A program made the position numbers and the translations under genes. Below the pieces are notes generated by a model that was not told the DNA's origin, did not search any database, and was given only the letters and a program-made list of their open reading frames with translations. Shown here one piece after another: positions 1-7,550 of a stretch of 39,214 nt of DNA (position 1 is its first letter; each line of letters starts with the position of its first letter). The stretch comes from Marine Group I thaumarchaeote (GTDB lineage Archaea > Thermoproteota > Nitrososphaeria > Nitrososphaerales > Nitrosopumilaceae), in contig JACATA010000011.1 of assembly GCA_013390375.1 (NCBI GenBank), positions 1 through 39,214 of the forward strand, read 5' to 3'.

Positions 1-1
1 T

Positions 2-103
2 GTTGTAGAAAAGTCGAAACTAATCTATGGTGTATATCCTAAAAATGGGTTTTCACATGTTGTAACATACAAGGACAAAAGACTTCCTGCTATGGCCACC
101 TAG
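2..103 (+). CDS. C-terminal end of an unidentified protein (5' partial)
   Basis: An open frame enters from the left edge and gives 33 residues before a TAG stop. The visible end is basic and ends in the residues LPAMAT. It is too short to assign a family. Its stop codon lies in a CTAG that also holds the stop of the opposite-strand ABC ATPase gene, so the two genes converge with a 4-base overlap. The same geometry recurs at two other convergent pairs in this window, which supports this being a real gene end. Confidence 0.55.
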   Translation, partial: VVEKSKLIYGVYPKNGFSHVVTYKDKRLPAMAT

Positions 104-1062
104 CTTATATCCACAAAGCACGCAACATTTCTTCCATCACGAGTTTCAAGCATTGGTACATCTTTGCATTTTTTAATCGCATATGGACATCTAGCACGGA
201 ATCTACAGCCAGAGTAAAAGTCTATGTCAAGCGGGTCATTAATTCGAATTATCTTTTCCTTGTACAAGTTATCAGGATCCGGTTCAGATATTGCATCAAT
301 CAATGCCTGAGTATAAGGATGCCTTGGTTCCAATAAAACTCGATCTATTGGTCCAGACTCCATAATCTTGCCAAGATATAAGATTATTATTCTCTGTCCA
401 AAATATCTTGCAGTTGCCAAATCATGTGTTATGTAAATAAACGAAACGTTATTCTTTTTCTGGATATTTTTCATTAGTTCAAGAATCTCTCCACGTATGG
501 AAACATCAAGCATGGAAACTGGTTCGTCGGCAATAATGATTTTTGGCCTTAACACCAACGCTCTTGCTAAAACTACTCGCTGTCTTTGCCCACCTGAAAG
601 CATATGAGGATACTTGTTTGCAATTTCTTCAGACGGTTCAAGTTTTACTTCTCGAAGAGAGTCCAAAACAATCTTTTCTCTTTCTAAACCATGACCAATA
701 TTATGTATCTCTAGTGGTTCAGAAACAATATCCTTAACTTTCATTCTAGGGTTAATCGAATCATAAGGATCCTGGTGTACCATTTGGCAATGCATCCTAA
801 TCTTCATCAAACTTTTTGAGTCATCTTTAATCTCCTCCCCCTGAAAAATTACCTTGCCAGAATCTGGTGTTATTGCTCTAAGAATTAATTTGGCTATTGT
901 TGTTTTGCCTGAACCTGATTCCCCAGCAATCACAAGCACTTCATCATTATATAGAGAAAATGAAACATCTTCCACCGCTTTCACTAAAGATTTTGTTGAA
1001 CCAAACACGTTTTTTTTGACAAACTGTTTGGATAACCCCTCAACTCTTAGAATCTCATCCAA
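100..1062 (-). CDS. ABC transporter ATP-binding protein, oligopeptide/dipeptide (OppF/DppF) type
   Basis: This is the ATPase subunit of a peptide or nickel-type ABC importer, acting at the inner face of the membrane. Visible motifs are Walker A (GESGSGKT), signature LSGGQRQR, Walker B with IIIADEP, and the H-loop ITHD. The C-terminal oligo_HPY region (RHPYTQAL) is followed by the Cys-containing segment CRFRARCPYAIKKC typical of OppF/DppD. The frame stays open up to a GTG at 1140, but that start would leave 5 bases to the divergent egtD frame and add about 26 residues of unlikely sequence. A TTG at 1062 starts MDEILRVEGLSKQF, the normal family N-terminus, and a TATA-like GATATA lies about 24 bases upstream. 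The permease and binding-protein partners are not in the window, so the substrate cannot be named. Confidence 0.85.
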   Translation of the reverse strand: MDEILRVEGLSKQFVKKNVFGSTKSLVKAVEDVSFSLYNDEVLVIAGESGSGKTTIAKLILRAITPDSGKVIFQGEEIKDDSKSLMKIRMHCQMVHQDPYDSINPRMKVKDIVSEPLEIHNIGHGLEREKIVLDSLREVKLEPSEEIANKYPHMLSGGQRQRVVLARALVLRPKIIIADEPVSMLDVSIRGEILELMKNIQKKNNVSFIYITHDLATARYFGQRIIILYLGKIMESGPIDRVLLEPRHPYTQALIDAISEPDPDNLYKEKIIRINDPLDIDFYSGCRFRARCPYAIKKCKDVPMLETRDGRNVACFVDIS

Positions 1063-1146
1063 CAAACCGTTATTGGTTAACCAGTATATCAAGAAATCAT
1101 AAAATAATTTGTTAGACACCAAAAAGGCTTTATGAGGCACAGATTT

Positions 1147-1151
1147 TGGTG
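1147..1151 (+). promoter_or_regulatory. Possible Shine-Dalgarno site of egtD
   Basis: TGGTG lies 6 bases before the ATG at 1158. It supports starting egtD at 1158 (MSLKSI) rather than at the in-frame TTG at 1146, which would overlap this site. Confidence 0.4.
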
Positions 1152-1157
1152 CATTTT

Positions 1158-2186
1158 ATGAGTCTAAAATCTATTCAAAAGAAACTAGAATACACAAAAT
1201 ATGTTGTAGGCGAACAACTTTGTTACTATGAACCATCCAGAAATAAATCACAGAATACACTTGTTCAGGAATTATCATCTAGTTTAAATAAAAAACAAAA
1301 ATCAATTAATCCAAAATTTTTCTATGATAAAAAGGGCTCCCAACTTTTTGAACAAATATGTAAATTACCAGAATACTATCTAACAAGAACTGAAATTAGC
1401 ATATTAACACAACTATATGAAAAACTACCACCACATCTTAATGGAGATTTTAGGCTTGTTGAATTGGGAAGTGGTTCATCAAAGAAAACTAGAACACTGA
1501 TTTCTATTCTTGAAAGATTGCAAAAACACGTAGAATATTTTCCGATTGATATTTCTAAGATACTTAGAGACAGTTCCAAAAAATTACGGGATGATTATGA
1601 AAATTTGCATATAACTGGTATAATTGATAGCTACGAAAGCGGGTTAGAATTTATAAAAAATTATGATAATAAGAAAAACCTAATAGTATTTTTAGGTTCT
1701 AGCTTTGGAAACTTTGATTATGAAAATGGATTAGAGTTTTTACAAAAAATAAATTCTTCCATGAAGAAAGATGATCTATTTTTAATCGGTCTGGATCTTG
1801 TAAAGGATAAAAGAGTGTTAGAGCGTGCATATAATGATTCGCAAGGTGTTACAGCAAAATTTAATCTTAATGTTTTGTCAAGAATTAATTCAGAGTTAGG
1901 TAGTAATTTTAACATAAATAAATTTGTACATCATGCGATATACAATGAAAGCCAAAATAGAGTTGAGATATACTTGCGTTCTTTAGAAAATCAGATAGTC
2001 AATATCCCTAAAGCCAGAATGATATTACAAATTAAACAGGATGAATTAATTCATACTGAAAATTCATACAAATACACAATTCCAGAAATAAACAAAATGT
2101 TATCAATGACTGGTTTTCGAATTAAAGATATATGGTATGATGAGAAGCAGTACTTTTGTTTAGTTTTGCTTTCAAAAAATGATTAA
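1158..2186 (+). CDS. egtD: L-histidine N-alpha-methyltransferase EgtD
   Basis: EgtD uses three S-adenosylmethionine molecules to trimethylate the alpha-amine of histidine, giving hercynine, the first step of ergothioneine synthesis. The N-terminal block NPKFFYDKKGSQLFEQI, followed by LPEYYLTRTE, is the family hallmark (Methyltransf_33). The SAM-binding motif VELGSGSSKKT is followed by FPIDIS and FLGSSFGNF. At 342 residues the length is normal. The start is set at the ATG at 1158 with a GGTG site upstream; an in-frame TTG at 1146 would add four residues. The gene faces egtB and the two stop codons share one TTAA. Methyltransferase and sulfoxide synthase side by side make the pathway assignment strong. 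Confidence 0.93.
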   Translation: MSLKSIQKKLEYTKYVVGEQLCYYEPSRNKSQNTLVQELSSSLNKKQKSINPKFFYDKKGSQLFEQICKLPEYYLTRTEISILTQLYEKLPPHLNGDFRLVELGSGSSKKTRTLISILERLQKHVEYFPIDISKILRDSSKKLRDDYENLHITGIIDSYESGLEFIKNYDNKKNLIVFLGSSFGNFDYENGLEFLQKINSSMKKDDLFLIGLDLVKDKRVLERAYNDSQGVTAKFNLNVLSRINSELGSNFNINKFVHHAIYNESQNRVEIYLRSLENQIVNIPKARMILQIKQDELIHTENSYKYTIPEINKMLSMTGFRIKDIWYDEKQYFCLVLLSKND

Positions 2187-3487
2187 ATATATTCAGCGCA
2201 TCTAAATCCTGAAAAGAGCCACCTTTCATCCAGTCTGAAAAAGTTTCTATAACTTCCGCGGATAGAAATTGATGGTGTACCAAAGGAACCACCTCTTAAC
2301 ACTTTTTGATTTGCAAACCATTTGTCATTGTATTCAGAAAATCCTGTTTTAAATCCAGGATAACCGGAAAATTCCGTTGATGTCCATTCCCATACATCAC
2401 CAATCATTTGGTGACATCCATAATGGCTCTTGCCATTGGGATATGCACCTACTTCTGAACAATTCCAAAGGTATGATTCTAACAGATTTGCATGTATAGG
2501 ATCTGGAGATTCATTGCCCCACGGAAAAATTGTTTTTCTTTGGTTTTTTTCATCCCAACAAGCAGCTTTTTCCCATTCTGCTTCAGTTGGTAATCTTTTG
2601 CCTGCCCATTTGCAATACGCATCAGCTTCGTAATAACTAACATGGCAGACAGGTTCATTCGGGTTAATCTTTCGGTTTCCCAAAAAGTCACATGTCATCC
2701 ATTGTCCATCAATCTTTTCCCAATACATTGGGGCCTTCCAGTTTTCATTTCGTACCTTGTCCCAACCATCAGATAGCCAGTATTTGAAATCATCATAGCC
2801 ACCATCCTCTACAAATTTCATGTATTGCTTGTTTGTTACTGGATATGAGTCAATTTTGTAGTCGTCAAGATAGACTTTGTGTTCTGGTAACTCAATATCG
2901 TAACAAAACTGATCACCTGAATAACCCATCATATACAGACCGCCATTAATTTTGATGGAACTAGATTCTTGTTGTGATGGTGTAGGTAAGGAATTTCTTG
3001 TCAGTGGTCTATATCTATCAGCTAATAGATGCTGTAAATCATAAACTAGAAGCTCTTGGTGCTGACACTCATGGTTTATTGCCATAAAGAAAAGTTGCTG
3101 TGTTTTTTCATCCAACGGTTCATTTTGTAAAATGTTAGCAACCTTGTTAGTTATCATATGAAAATATTCAAAAACTTGATCAACTGTGGGTCTAGTTGCC
3201 AATCCTCTCTTATCCTTGTCATGTGGTTTGCCAAATTGATGATAATACGAATTAAGATATTCACTAAATTCCTGTGAATAAAACTCGTAGTTGCTAACGG
3301 TTTTGCTCATAACAACTTCAAGAAGCCAGCTAACGTGTCCTAAATGCCACTTTGGTGGGCTCATAAAAGGGGCAGTCTGTACAATGAAATCATCTTTTTC
3401 GAGTGTTTGTACTAGGCTTAATGTTCTAGTCCTTGTTTCATTGAACTGCTTAAGAAGATTTGATTTTTGTTTTGAAACTGTTGCCAT
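2183..3487 (-). CDS. egtB: Ergothioneine biosynthesis sulfoxide synthase EgtB
   Basis: EgtB is a mononuclear iron oxygenase that joins a thiol donor to hercynine and oxidises it to the sulfoxide. The N-terminal DinB-like domain carries WHLGH (His48/His51) and HECQHQE (His139/His143), which fit the three-histidine iron site. The C-terminal half is a formylglycine-generating-enzyme/sulfatase-modifying fold: it begins at GGLYMMGYSGDQF, contains KRLPTEAEWEKAA and VWEWTSTEF, and ends RGSYRNFFR...FSGFRCAEY. At 434 residues it is a full-length EgtB. No egtA, egtC or egtE gene is visible nearby. That would fit use of free cysteine or gamma-glutamylcysteine made elsewhere, but the donor cannot be told from this sequence. 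A TATA-like box lies about 30 bases before the ATG. Confidence 0.93.
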   Translation of the reverse strand: MATVSKQKSNLLKQFNETRTRTLSLVQTLEKDDFIVQTAPFMSPPKWHLGHVSWLLEVVMSKTVSNYEFYSQEFSEYLNSYYHQFGKPHDKDKRGLATRPTVDQVFEYFHMITNKVANILQNEPLDEKTQQLFFMAINHECQHQELLVYDLQHLLADRYRPLTRNSLPTPSQQESSSIKINGGLYMMGYSGDQFCYDIELPEHKVYLDDYKIDSYPVTNKQYMKFVEDGGYDDFKYWLSDGWDKVRNENWKAPMYWEKIDGQWMTCDFLGNRKINPNEPVCHVSYYEADAYCKWAGKRLPTEAEWEKAACWDEKNQRKTIFPWGNESPDPIHANLLESYLWNCSEVGAYPNGKSHYGCHQMIGDVWEWTSTEFSGYPGFKTGFSEYNDKWFANQKVLRGGSFGTPSISIRGSYRNFFRLDERWLFSGFRCAEYI

Positions 3488-3512
3488 GTCAACTCATTTT
3501 TGTCATGTTCAT

Positions 3513-3521
3513 ATTATATTT
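3513..3521 (-). promoter_or_regulatory. TATA-like promoter element of egtB
   Basis: On the minus strand this reads AATATAAT, centred about 30 bases before the egtB ATG (3487). This spacing implies an RNA that starts at or within a few bases of the start codon (leaderless). The rest of the 149-base gap 3488-3636 shows only short unconvincing frames. Confidence 0.5.
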
Positions 3522-3636
3522 TTGGCTAGGAGTTGTAGCAACTACATTTTTTAGTTTTATGTTTAATGCACCCAACAAGTCGATGGTCTTGACAGCCACA
3601 AATGATGCATTTTTTCCTAGTTTCACTCATTTTGTC

Positions 3637-3936
3637 TTATGGCTCACAACTAGTAATCTCGTATAACCTATCCAGAATTTCTTTGATTTCCTCCTCGCTT
3701 TCAGCCGCTTCAGCCTGATGTTTCAAATTTGTAACAAAACTTGTTGCAAAGGAATTAAGAGATATGTTACCTAAGGTTTGAGATTCTAGACAGGCATCTA
3801 TCTCTTGAATATACTTGGATTTATCAAACATCCAGTCGCCAGATATAGACTGTCCACTGAAAAAATAAGCAGATGCAGTAAATCCTACCACAGCAACTGC
3901 GATAACTGCAGCAGTAAATTTTATGTTTATACCCAT
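3637..3936 (-). CDS. Small protein with N-terminal membrane anchor, unknown function
   Basis: I do not recognise this 99-residue protein. Residues about 5-27 form one hydrophobic segment (KFTAAVIAVAVVGFTASAYFF) after a short MGINI start, so it is either anchored in the membrane or exported. The remaining 70 residues look soluble and helical, with a Glu-rich stretch (AEAAESEEEIKEIL) and two cysteines, one near the middle (DACLES) and one at the end (ITSCEP), that could pair. The gene starts 14 bases after the proS stop on the same strand and is probably cotranscribed with proS, but no functional link follows from that. Confidence 0.7.
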   Translation of the reverse strand: MGINIKFTAAVIAVAVVGFTASAYFFSGQSISGDWMFDKSKYIQEIDACLESQTLGNISLNSFATSFVTNLKHQAEAAESEEEIKEILDRLYEITSCEP

Positions 3937-3950
3937 AATATTTCACTTAT

Positions 3951-5390
3951 TCAGTAGCCACGAGCAAAGAGCACATTTGTAGTGCCTGAATTTTTACAAT
4001 AAATACATGTTTCTGCTTTAGTGTTATTAGATGGAATAACGCGCAGGTCTGCACCAGTCTCTTCCTTGATCTTATCTTCACATGTTTGATTACCACACCA
4101 GGAACAATCAATCATTTTTCCATTGTCTAATTCTTCTTTGAATTGTTGGTATTGAGATATCTTAACAACTCTTTCATCAAGTATTTTTTTAGCAGCATCA
4201 AACATTTCTTTCTGAATATTTTTTAGCTCTGAGGAAATTTTTTCTGTTAACGAATCCATTTCAATACTAGTTTTCGTTTGGTTATGTCTTCTAACTAACA
4301 CTGCTTGATTTTTAGCAATATCTTTAGGTCCTATTTCAATTCGTATTGGTATACCTTTCATCTCCCAATCATTGAACTTGAAACCTGGAGTAAGCTGTTC
4401 TCTATCATCCAGGTGAACACGTATATCATTATTAGATAAACTGTCTTTGATTTGACATGCTGTTTGTAATACATTTTCTTTTTCATCATTTGAATAATAG
4501 ATTGGAATTATGACAACCTGAATAGGAGCTACTTTTGGTGGCAAGACAAGTCCTTTGTCGTCTCCATGTATCATAATCATGCCACCTATTAATCTCCATG
4601 AAACTCCCCATGATGTTTGCCATGCAAAAGTTTCAACATTGTTTTCATCAAGATACTTTACATCAAATGGTTTTGAAAAATTCTGGCCCAGAAAATGAGA
4701 CGTTCCCATTTGCAGTGCTTTACCGTCAGGCATTAATGATTCAAGTGTATCAGTGTAAACTGCACCAACGAATTTGTCCTTCTCACTTTTTTTTCCAGTT
4801 ATAACAGGAACTGCCAGTTCTTCTTCTATAGTTTTTTTATACAGTTCCAAAATATCCGCAACTTCTTTTTCAGCTTCATCCTTAGTAGCATGAACTGTGT
4901 GACCTTCCTGCCACAAAAACTCTGATGTCCTTAGAAATGGTTTTGTTCCTTTAATCTCCGCTCTTAATGCTGAATTCCAAAAATTAATTTTAAGTGGTAG
5001 GTCTCTCCAACTTCTTATCCACTTAGAAAAAAGTGAATACGCAAGTGTTTCAGAAGTAGGACGAAGTGCAAGTCTATCACCAATCTCTGAATTTCCTGAT
5101 TGTGTAACCCAAAAAACTTCAGGGTTAAGTCCTTCAAAATGTTCTTTCTCTTTAGCAAGTAGTGATTCAGGTATCAGCACGGGCAAAAATCCATTCCTGT
5201 GACCGGTTTCCTTCAGTTTTTTATCGAGTGATTCCTTGATTGATTCCCAAATAGAGTAACCATCAGGCCTTAGTACGATTAATCCCTTAACTGGTGCATA
5301 ATCCACAAGTTCTGTCTTGATAACTACTTGCGTGTACCACTCACTAAAGTTATCATTTTTTGAAACAGTGATGCCAACTTCTTTACTCAA
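3951..5390 (-). CDS. proS: Prolyl-tRNA synthetase, archaeal/eukaryotic type
   Basis: ProS is a class II synthetase that charges tRNA-Pro in the cytoplasm. The early block YAPVKGLIVLRPDGYSIWE, motif 2 (RAEIKGTKPFLRTSEFLWQEGHT) and motif 3 region (GGMIMIHGDDKGLVLPPKVAP) are diagnostic of the archaeal ProS class, which lacks the bacterial INS editing domain. After the anticodon-binding domain (PIQVVIIPI onward) there is a C-terminal Cys cluster, CSWCGNQTC ... CIYC, of the kind that binds zinc in this type, and the protein ends in the typical aromatic FARGY. At 479 residues the length is normal. The start codon is TTG at 5388-5390, supported by a GGTGGTGG-type ribosome site just upstream. Confidence 0.96.
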   Translation of the reverse strand: MSKEVGITVSKNDNFSEWYTQVVIKTELVDYAPVKGLIVLRPDGYSIWESIKESLDKKLKETGHRNGFLPVLIPESLLAKEKEHFEGLNPEVFWVTQSGNSEIGDRLALRPTSETLAYSLFSKWIRSWRDLPLKINFWNSALRAEIKGTKPFLRTSEFLWQEGHTVHATKDEAEKEVADILELYKKTIEEELAVPVITGKKSEKDKFVGAVYTDTLESLMPDGKALQMGTSHFLGQNFSKPFDVKYLDENNVETFAWQTSWGVSWRLIGGMIMIHGDDKGLVLPPKVAPIQVVIIPIYYSNDEKENVLQTACQIKDSLSNNDIRVHLDDREQLTPGFKFNDWEMKGIPIRIEIGPKDIAKNQAVLVRRHNQTKTSIEMDSLTEKISSELKNIQKEMFDAAKKILDERVVKISQYQQFKEELDNGKMIDCSWCGNQTCEDKIKEETGADLRVIPSNNTKAETCIYCKNSGTTNVLFARGY

Positions 5391-5394
5391 TTAA

Positions 5395-5406
5395 CCTTCC
5401 ACCACC
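5395..5406 (-). promoter_or_regulatory. Ribosome binding site that sets the proS TTG start
   Basis: On the minus strand this reads GGTGGTGGAAGG, ending 4 bases before the TTG of proS. It matches the CACC-containing 3' end expected of archaeal 16S rRNA and is the clearest Shine-Dalgarno site I saw in the window. A TATA-like AGTAAAATAAT lies further upstream near 5440, so this mRNA likely has a short leader. Confidence 0.55.
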
Positions 5407-5442
5407 AATCAGCATAATGAGTTTTGCTAGTTTAGTATTATT

Positions 5443-5706
5443 TTACTTATGACCAAGTCCCTTTTTCTTAATAAATTTCCAGAGCCTTTTTGTCATTTCG
5501 CTCGGTGCAATGTTTGCCTTCCCAAAAACCTGCTCGAGTGATTCATCTCTATTTTTGAAACTTATAGAATATCCTCCAAATGCTTTCTTTGTTTTACGTT
5601 TAGTCTTCGTTGCTTTACGTTTGGTCTTCGTTGCTTTACGTTTGGTCTTCGTTGCTTTACGTTTGGTCTTTGTGGCTTTTCTTTTTACTGCCCTTTTTTT
5701 AGCCAT
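5443..5706 (-). CDS. Histone-H1-like basic tail fused to a SWIB-like segment (87 aa)
   Basis: Residues 1-41 are almost wholly Lys, Arg, Ala and Thr, built from a seven-residue repeat (RKATKTK) present four times, like the C-terminal tails of histone H1 and some bacterial nucleoid proteins. Residues about 55-84 (LEQVFGKANIAPSEMTKRLW, then KFIKKKGL) resemble the first half of a SWIB/MDM2 domain, where the pattern KRLWxYIKxxxL is characteristic. A DNA- or RNA-binding, chromatin-like role is an inference from composition. The gene starts 1 base after the stop of the 95-aa Cys protein, so the two are likely one transcript. The repeat is also near-identical at the DNA level, which suggests recent expansion. 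The SWIB match is partial and by eye. Confidence 0.8.
   Translation of the reverse strand: MAKKRAVKRKATKTKRKATKTKRKATKTKRKATKTKRKTKKAFGGYSISFKNRDESLEQVFGKANIAPSEMTKRLWKFIKKKGLGHK
5593..5676 (-). repeat. Four tandem 21-bp units coding the RKATKTK repeat
   Basis: Units start at 5593, 5614, 5635 and 5656. The middle two are identical, the first differs at one base and the last diverges at its end. Because the unit is a multiple of three, copy number can change without breaking the frame. Confidence 0.9.
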
Positions 5707-5707
5707 A

Positions 5708-5995
5708 TTAGAGATTATCCCCCTTACACAAAACCTTACCTGTTACTCTACTTAGGAAGTTTGGACAGACAAAACATGGTACGAATTGTACCTCCTTCTT
5801 AAGCACTGGGCAATCAACAAATTCCTGTTTCATCCTCTTTAGCATTTTTCCGCTTACACCACTAATTTTCAATTTTCCCTTTTCATCCATCATACCTGAC
5901 TCCTTCAATTCTTCCTTTACTTCTTTTGTAAGCGTCTGTCTTTTTTCGACACTTTTTATTTCGACTTCGTACTTGAACTGAAGCTCATCTGACAT
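5708..5995 (-). CDS. Conserved-looking 95-aa protein with a four-cysteine C-terminus
   Basis: I do not recognise a named family. The first 60 residues are charged and probably helical (KSVEKRQTLTKEVKEELKES, then a basic GKMLKRMKQEF). Four cysteines follow at positions 62, 74, 77 and 90, spaced C-x11-C-x2-C-x12-C, which could bind zinc or an iron-sulfur cluster. No signal peptide or membrane segment is visible. It is the first gene of a likely two-gene unit with the H1-like/SWIB protein, 1 base apart. A TATA-like TTAATATTAAAT about 30 bases before the ATG supports a promoter here. Confidence 0.75.
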   Translation of the reverse strand: MSDELQFKYEVEIKSVEKRQTLTKEVKEELKESGMMDEKGKLKISGVSGKMLKRMKQEFVDCPVLKKEVQFVPCFVCPNFLSRVTGKVLCKGDNL

Positions 5996-6020
5996 AAGTA
6001 ATCTACAAATTCTATCTGAT

Positions 6021-6032
6021 TTAATATTAACT
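6021..6032 (-). promoter_or_regulatory. TATA-like promoter element for the 95-aa/87-aa gene pair
   Basis: On the minus strand the AT-rich block TTAATATTAAAT is centred about 31 bases before the ATG at 5995. It fits the spacing seen at other likely leaderless starts in this window. Confidence 0.4.
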
Positions 6033-6097
6033 ATAGCGATCTATCATTTTCGGTTAAGCTTAATATTGTTTAGAATTGGTCTCAAGTCAGAAAACAA

Positions 6098-6748
6098 TTG
6101 CTAGCAATTTTTGATGTTGAAGGTGTTCTTTATGATGCAGAATTTCTTCCTTTATTAGCAGAAAAAGTCAATAAGGAAAATAAAATCTGGGAAATTACAA
6201 AAAAAGGTATAGAGGGAAAAATTGACTGGGTCGAAGGTCTAAAAGAACGTGTTAATCTTCTTAACGGCATAGATTATGACATATGTGTTCAAGTTGCAAA
6301 TTCTTTACCAATAATGACCGGTGCCAAGGAAGCATGTCGTGCATTAAAAGATGCTGGTTGGAAACTAATGGCTGTTTCAGGTGGTTTCACAATTATCACT
6401 GACAGATTAAAAAAGGAATTGTGTCTTGATGTTGTGTATAGTAATGAACTTGTCTTTCACGATGGTAAGCTTGATGGTGTTATTGTAAGTGTTGATGCTG
6501 ATAAGGCAAAAGCAGCTATGATTAAAATCAGAGAATGGGATGAGAAAAAAGAAAATATTACGGCAGTAGTTGATGGCGCAAATGATGTTAAGCTTTTTGA
6601 TATTAGTGGTTTAGGAATTGCTTTTCGTGCACAAGATTTAGTGAAGGATTTAGCGACAGTAACTCTTGACGAAAAGGATCTATCAAAAATTGTTGGTTTG
6701 ATTAACACCCATTATAACCTTAAACTGGAACTGCAAGCATCCATGTAG
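6098..6748 (+). CDS. HAD-family phosphatase, phosphoserine phosphatase (SerB)-like
   Basis: The protein has the core of a SerB-type HAD phosphatase, which would release serine from phosphoserine. Motif II is MAVSGGF, motif III Lys lies in DADKAKAAM, and motif IV is VDGANDVKLFDISGLGIAF, all close to SerB. Motif I is FDVEGVLYD: the nucleophile Asp is present, but the second, acid/base position is Glu instead of the usual Asp. Length (216 residues) fits SerB. The start is TTG at 6098, right before LAIFDVEG; no ATG fits better. Substrate is inferred from similarity, and the motif I change makes me cautious about naming it serB outright. Confidence 0.82.
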   Translation: MLAIFDVEGVLYDAEFLPLLAEKVNKENKIWEITKKGIEGKIDWVEGLKERVNLLNGIDYDICVQVANSLPIMTGAKEACRALKDAGWKLMAVSGGFTIITDRLKKELCLDVVYSNELVFHDGKLDGVIVSVDADKAKAAMIKIREWDEKKENITAVVDGANDVKLFDISGLGIAFRAQDLVKDLATVTLDEKDLSKIVGLINTHYNLKLELQASM

Positions 6749-6789
6749 CCAATCTAAATGTTTTAACAACACATGTTCAAAAAAATAAA

Positions 6790-7521
6790 ATGTCACTACA
6801 AATCATTCCAATAAAAACTCAAAAAGAAATTGGACTTGATGCTAACCTTGTAGATCTGATTCTAGAATCGTCAGAAATTAACGATGGTGATATACTTGTT
6901 TTTTCTCAAAAAATAGTTTCCAAGAATGAAGGCCGTGTTCTAAGTTTATCATCTGTTAACCCTTCCCTTCTTGCTAATGGCATAGCTAGCTCGTATGGTA
7001 AGGATCCTAGATTAGTGGAATTGATACTTTCAGAGAGTAAAAGGATTGTAAGAATGGAAAATGGGATAATCATAGTTGAAACCAAGCATGGGTTTGTTTG
7101 TGCTAATGCTGGTATTGATGAAAGCAATGTGCAAGACGGTTATGCAACATTGTTACCTGATGATCCTGACAAGTCAGCTAACTTGCTGAAAGACAGGATT
7201 GAGCAAAAAACTGGAAAAAATATAGCTGTGATTATCTCTGATACATTTGGAAGGCCATTTAGATTGGGTCAGACAAACGTTGCAATAGGAATTGCTGGTC
7301 TTGAACCTATCTTAGATTATAATGGCAAACCTGATACATTTGGGAAGATCATGCAGGTAACAGCAATAGCAATTGCTGATGAGATTTGCTCAGCATCGGA
7401 ACTTGTTATGGGGAAAGTTCAAAAATGTCCAATTGTAATAGTTCGAAATTACAACTTTAGTTCCTCTGATGCAAAAATTCAGAAAATGTTACGATCAGAT
7501 CATGATGATCTATTTCGATAA
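6790..7521 (+). CDS. cofE: Coenzyme F420-0:L-glutamate ligase CofE
   Basis: CofE adds gamma-linked glutamate to F420-0 in a GTP-dependent reaction, finishing coenzyme F420. The start MSLQIIPIKTQKEI, the block GDILVFSQKIVSKNEGR, the segment KHGFVCANAGIDESNV and the C-terminal region ISDTFGRPFRLGQTNVAIG are the family signatures. The length of 243 residues matches the single-domain archaeal form without the extra domain of bacterial FbiB. A TATA-like GTTTTAAC lies about 25 bases before the ATG. The upstream SerB-like gene is 41 bases away on the same strand. Confidence 0.94.
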   Translation: MSLQIIPIKTQKEIGLDANLVDLILESSEINDGDILVFSQKIVSKNEGRVLSLSSVNPSLLANGIASSYGKDPRLVELILSESKRIVRMENGIIIVETKHGFVCANAGIDESNVQDGYATLLPDDPDKSANLLKDRIEQKTGKNIAVIISDTFGRPFRLGQTNVAIGIAGLEPILDYNGKPDTFGKIMQVTAIAIADEICSASELVMGKVQKCPIVIVRNYNFSSSDAKIQKMLRSDHDDLFR

Positions 7522-7550
7522 TTACAAATAATGATTACGCTCTAAAATGA

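Noticed and set aside
3505-3666. Plus-strand frame with a hydrophobic stretch in the gap between egtB and the small membrane protein
   Set aside because: It begins in the egtB promoter region, overlaps the opposite-strand gene, and has no start signal; the hydrophobicity follows from T-rich DNA.
5510-5755. Plus-strand frame with a repeated RLVFVAL pattern
   Set aside because: Antisense shadow of the RKATKTK repeat gene.
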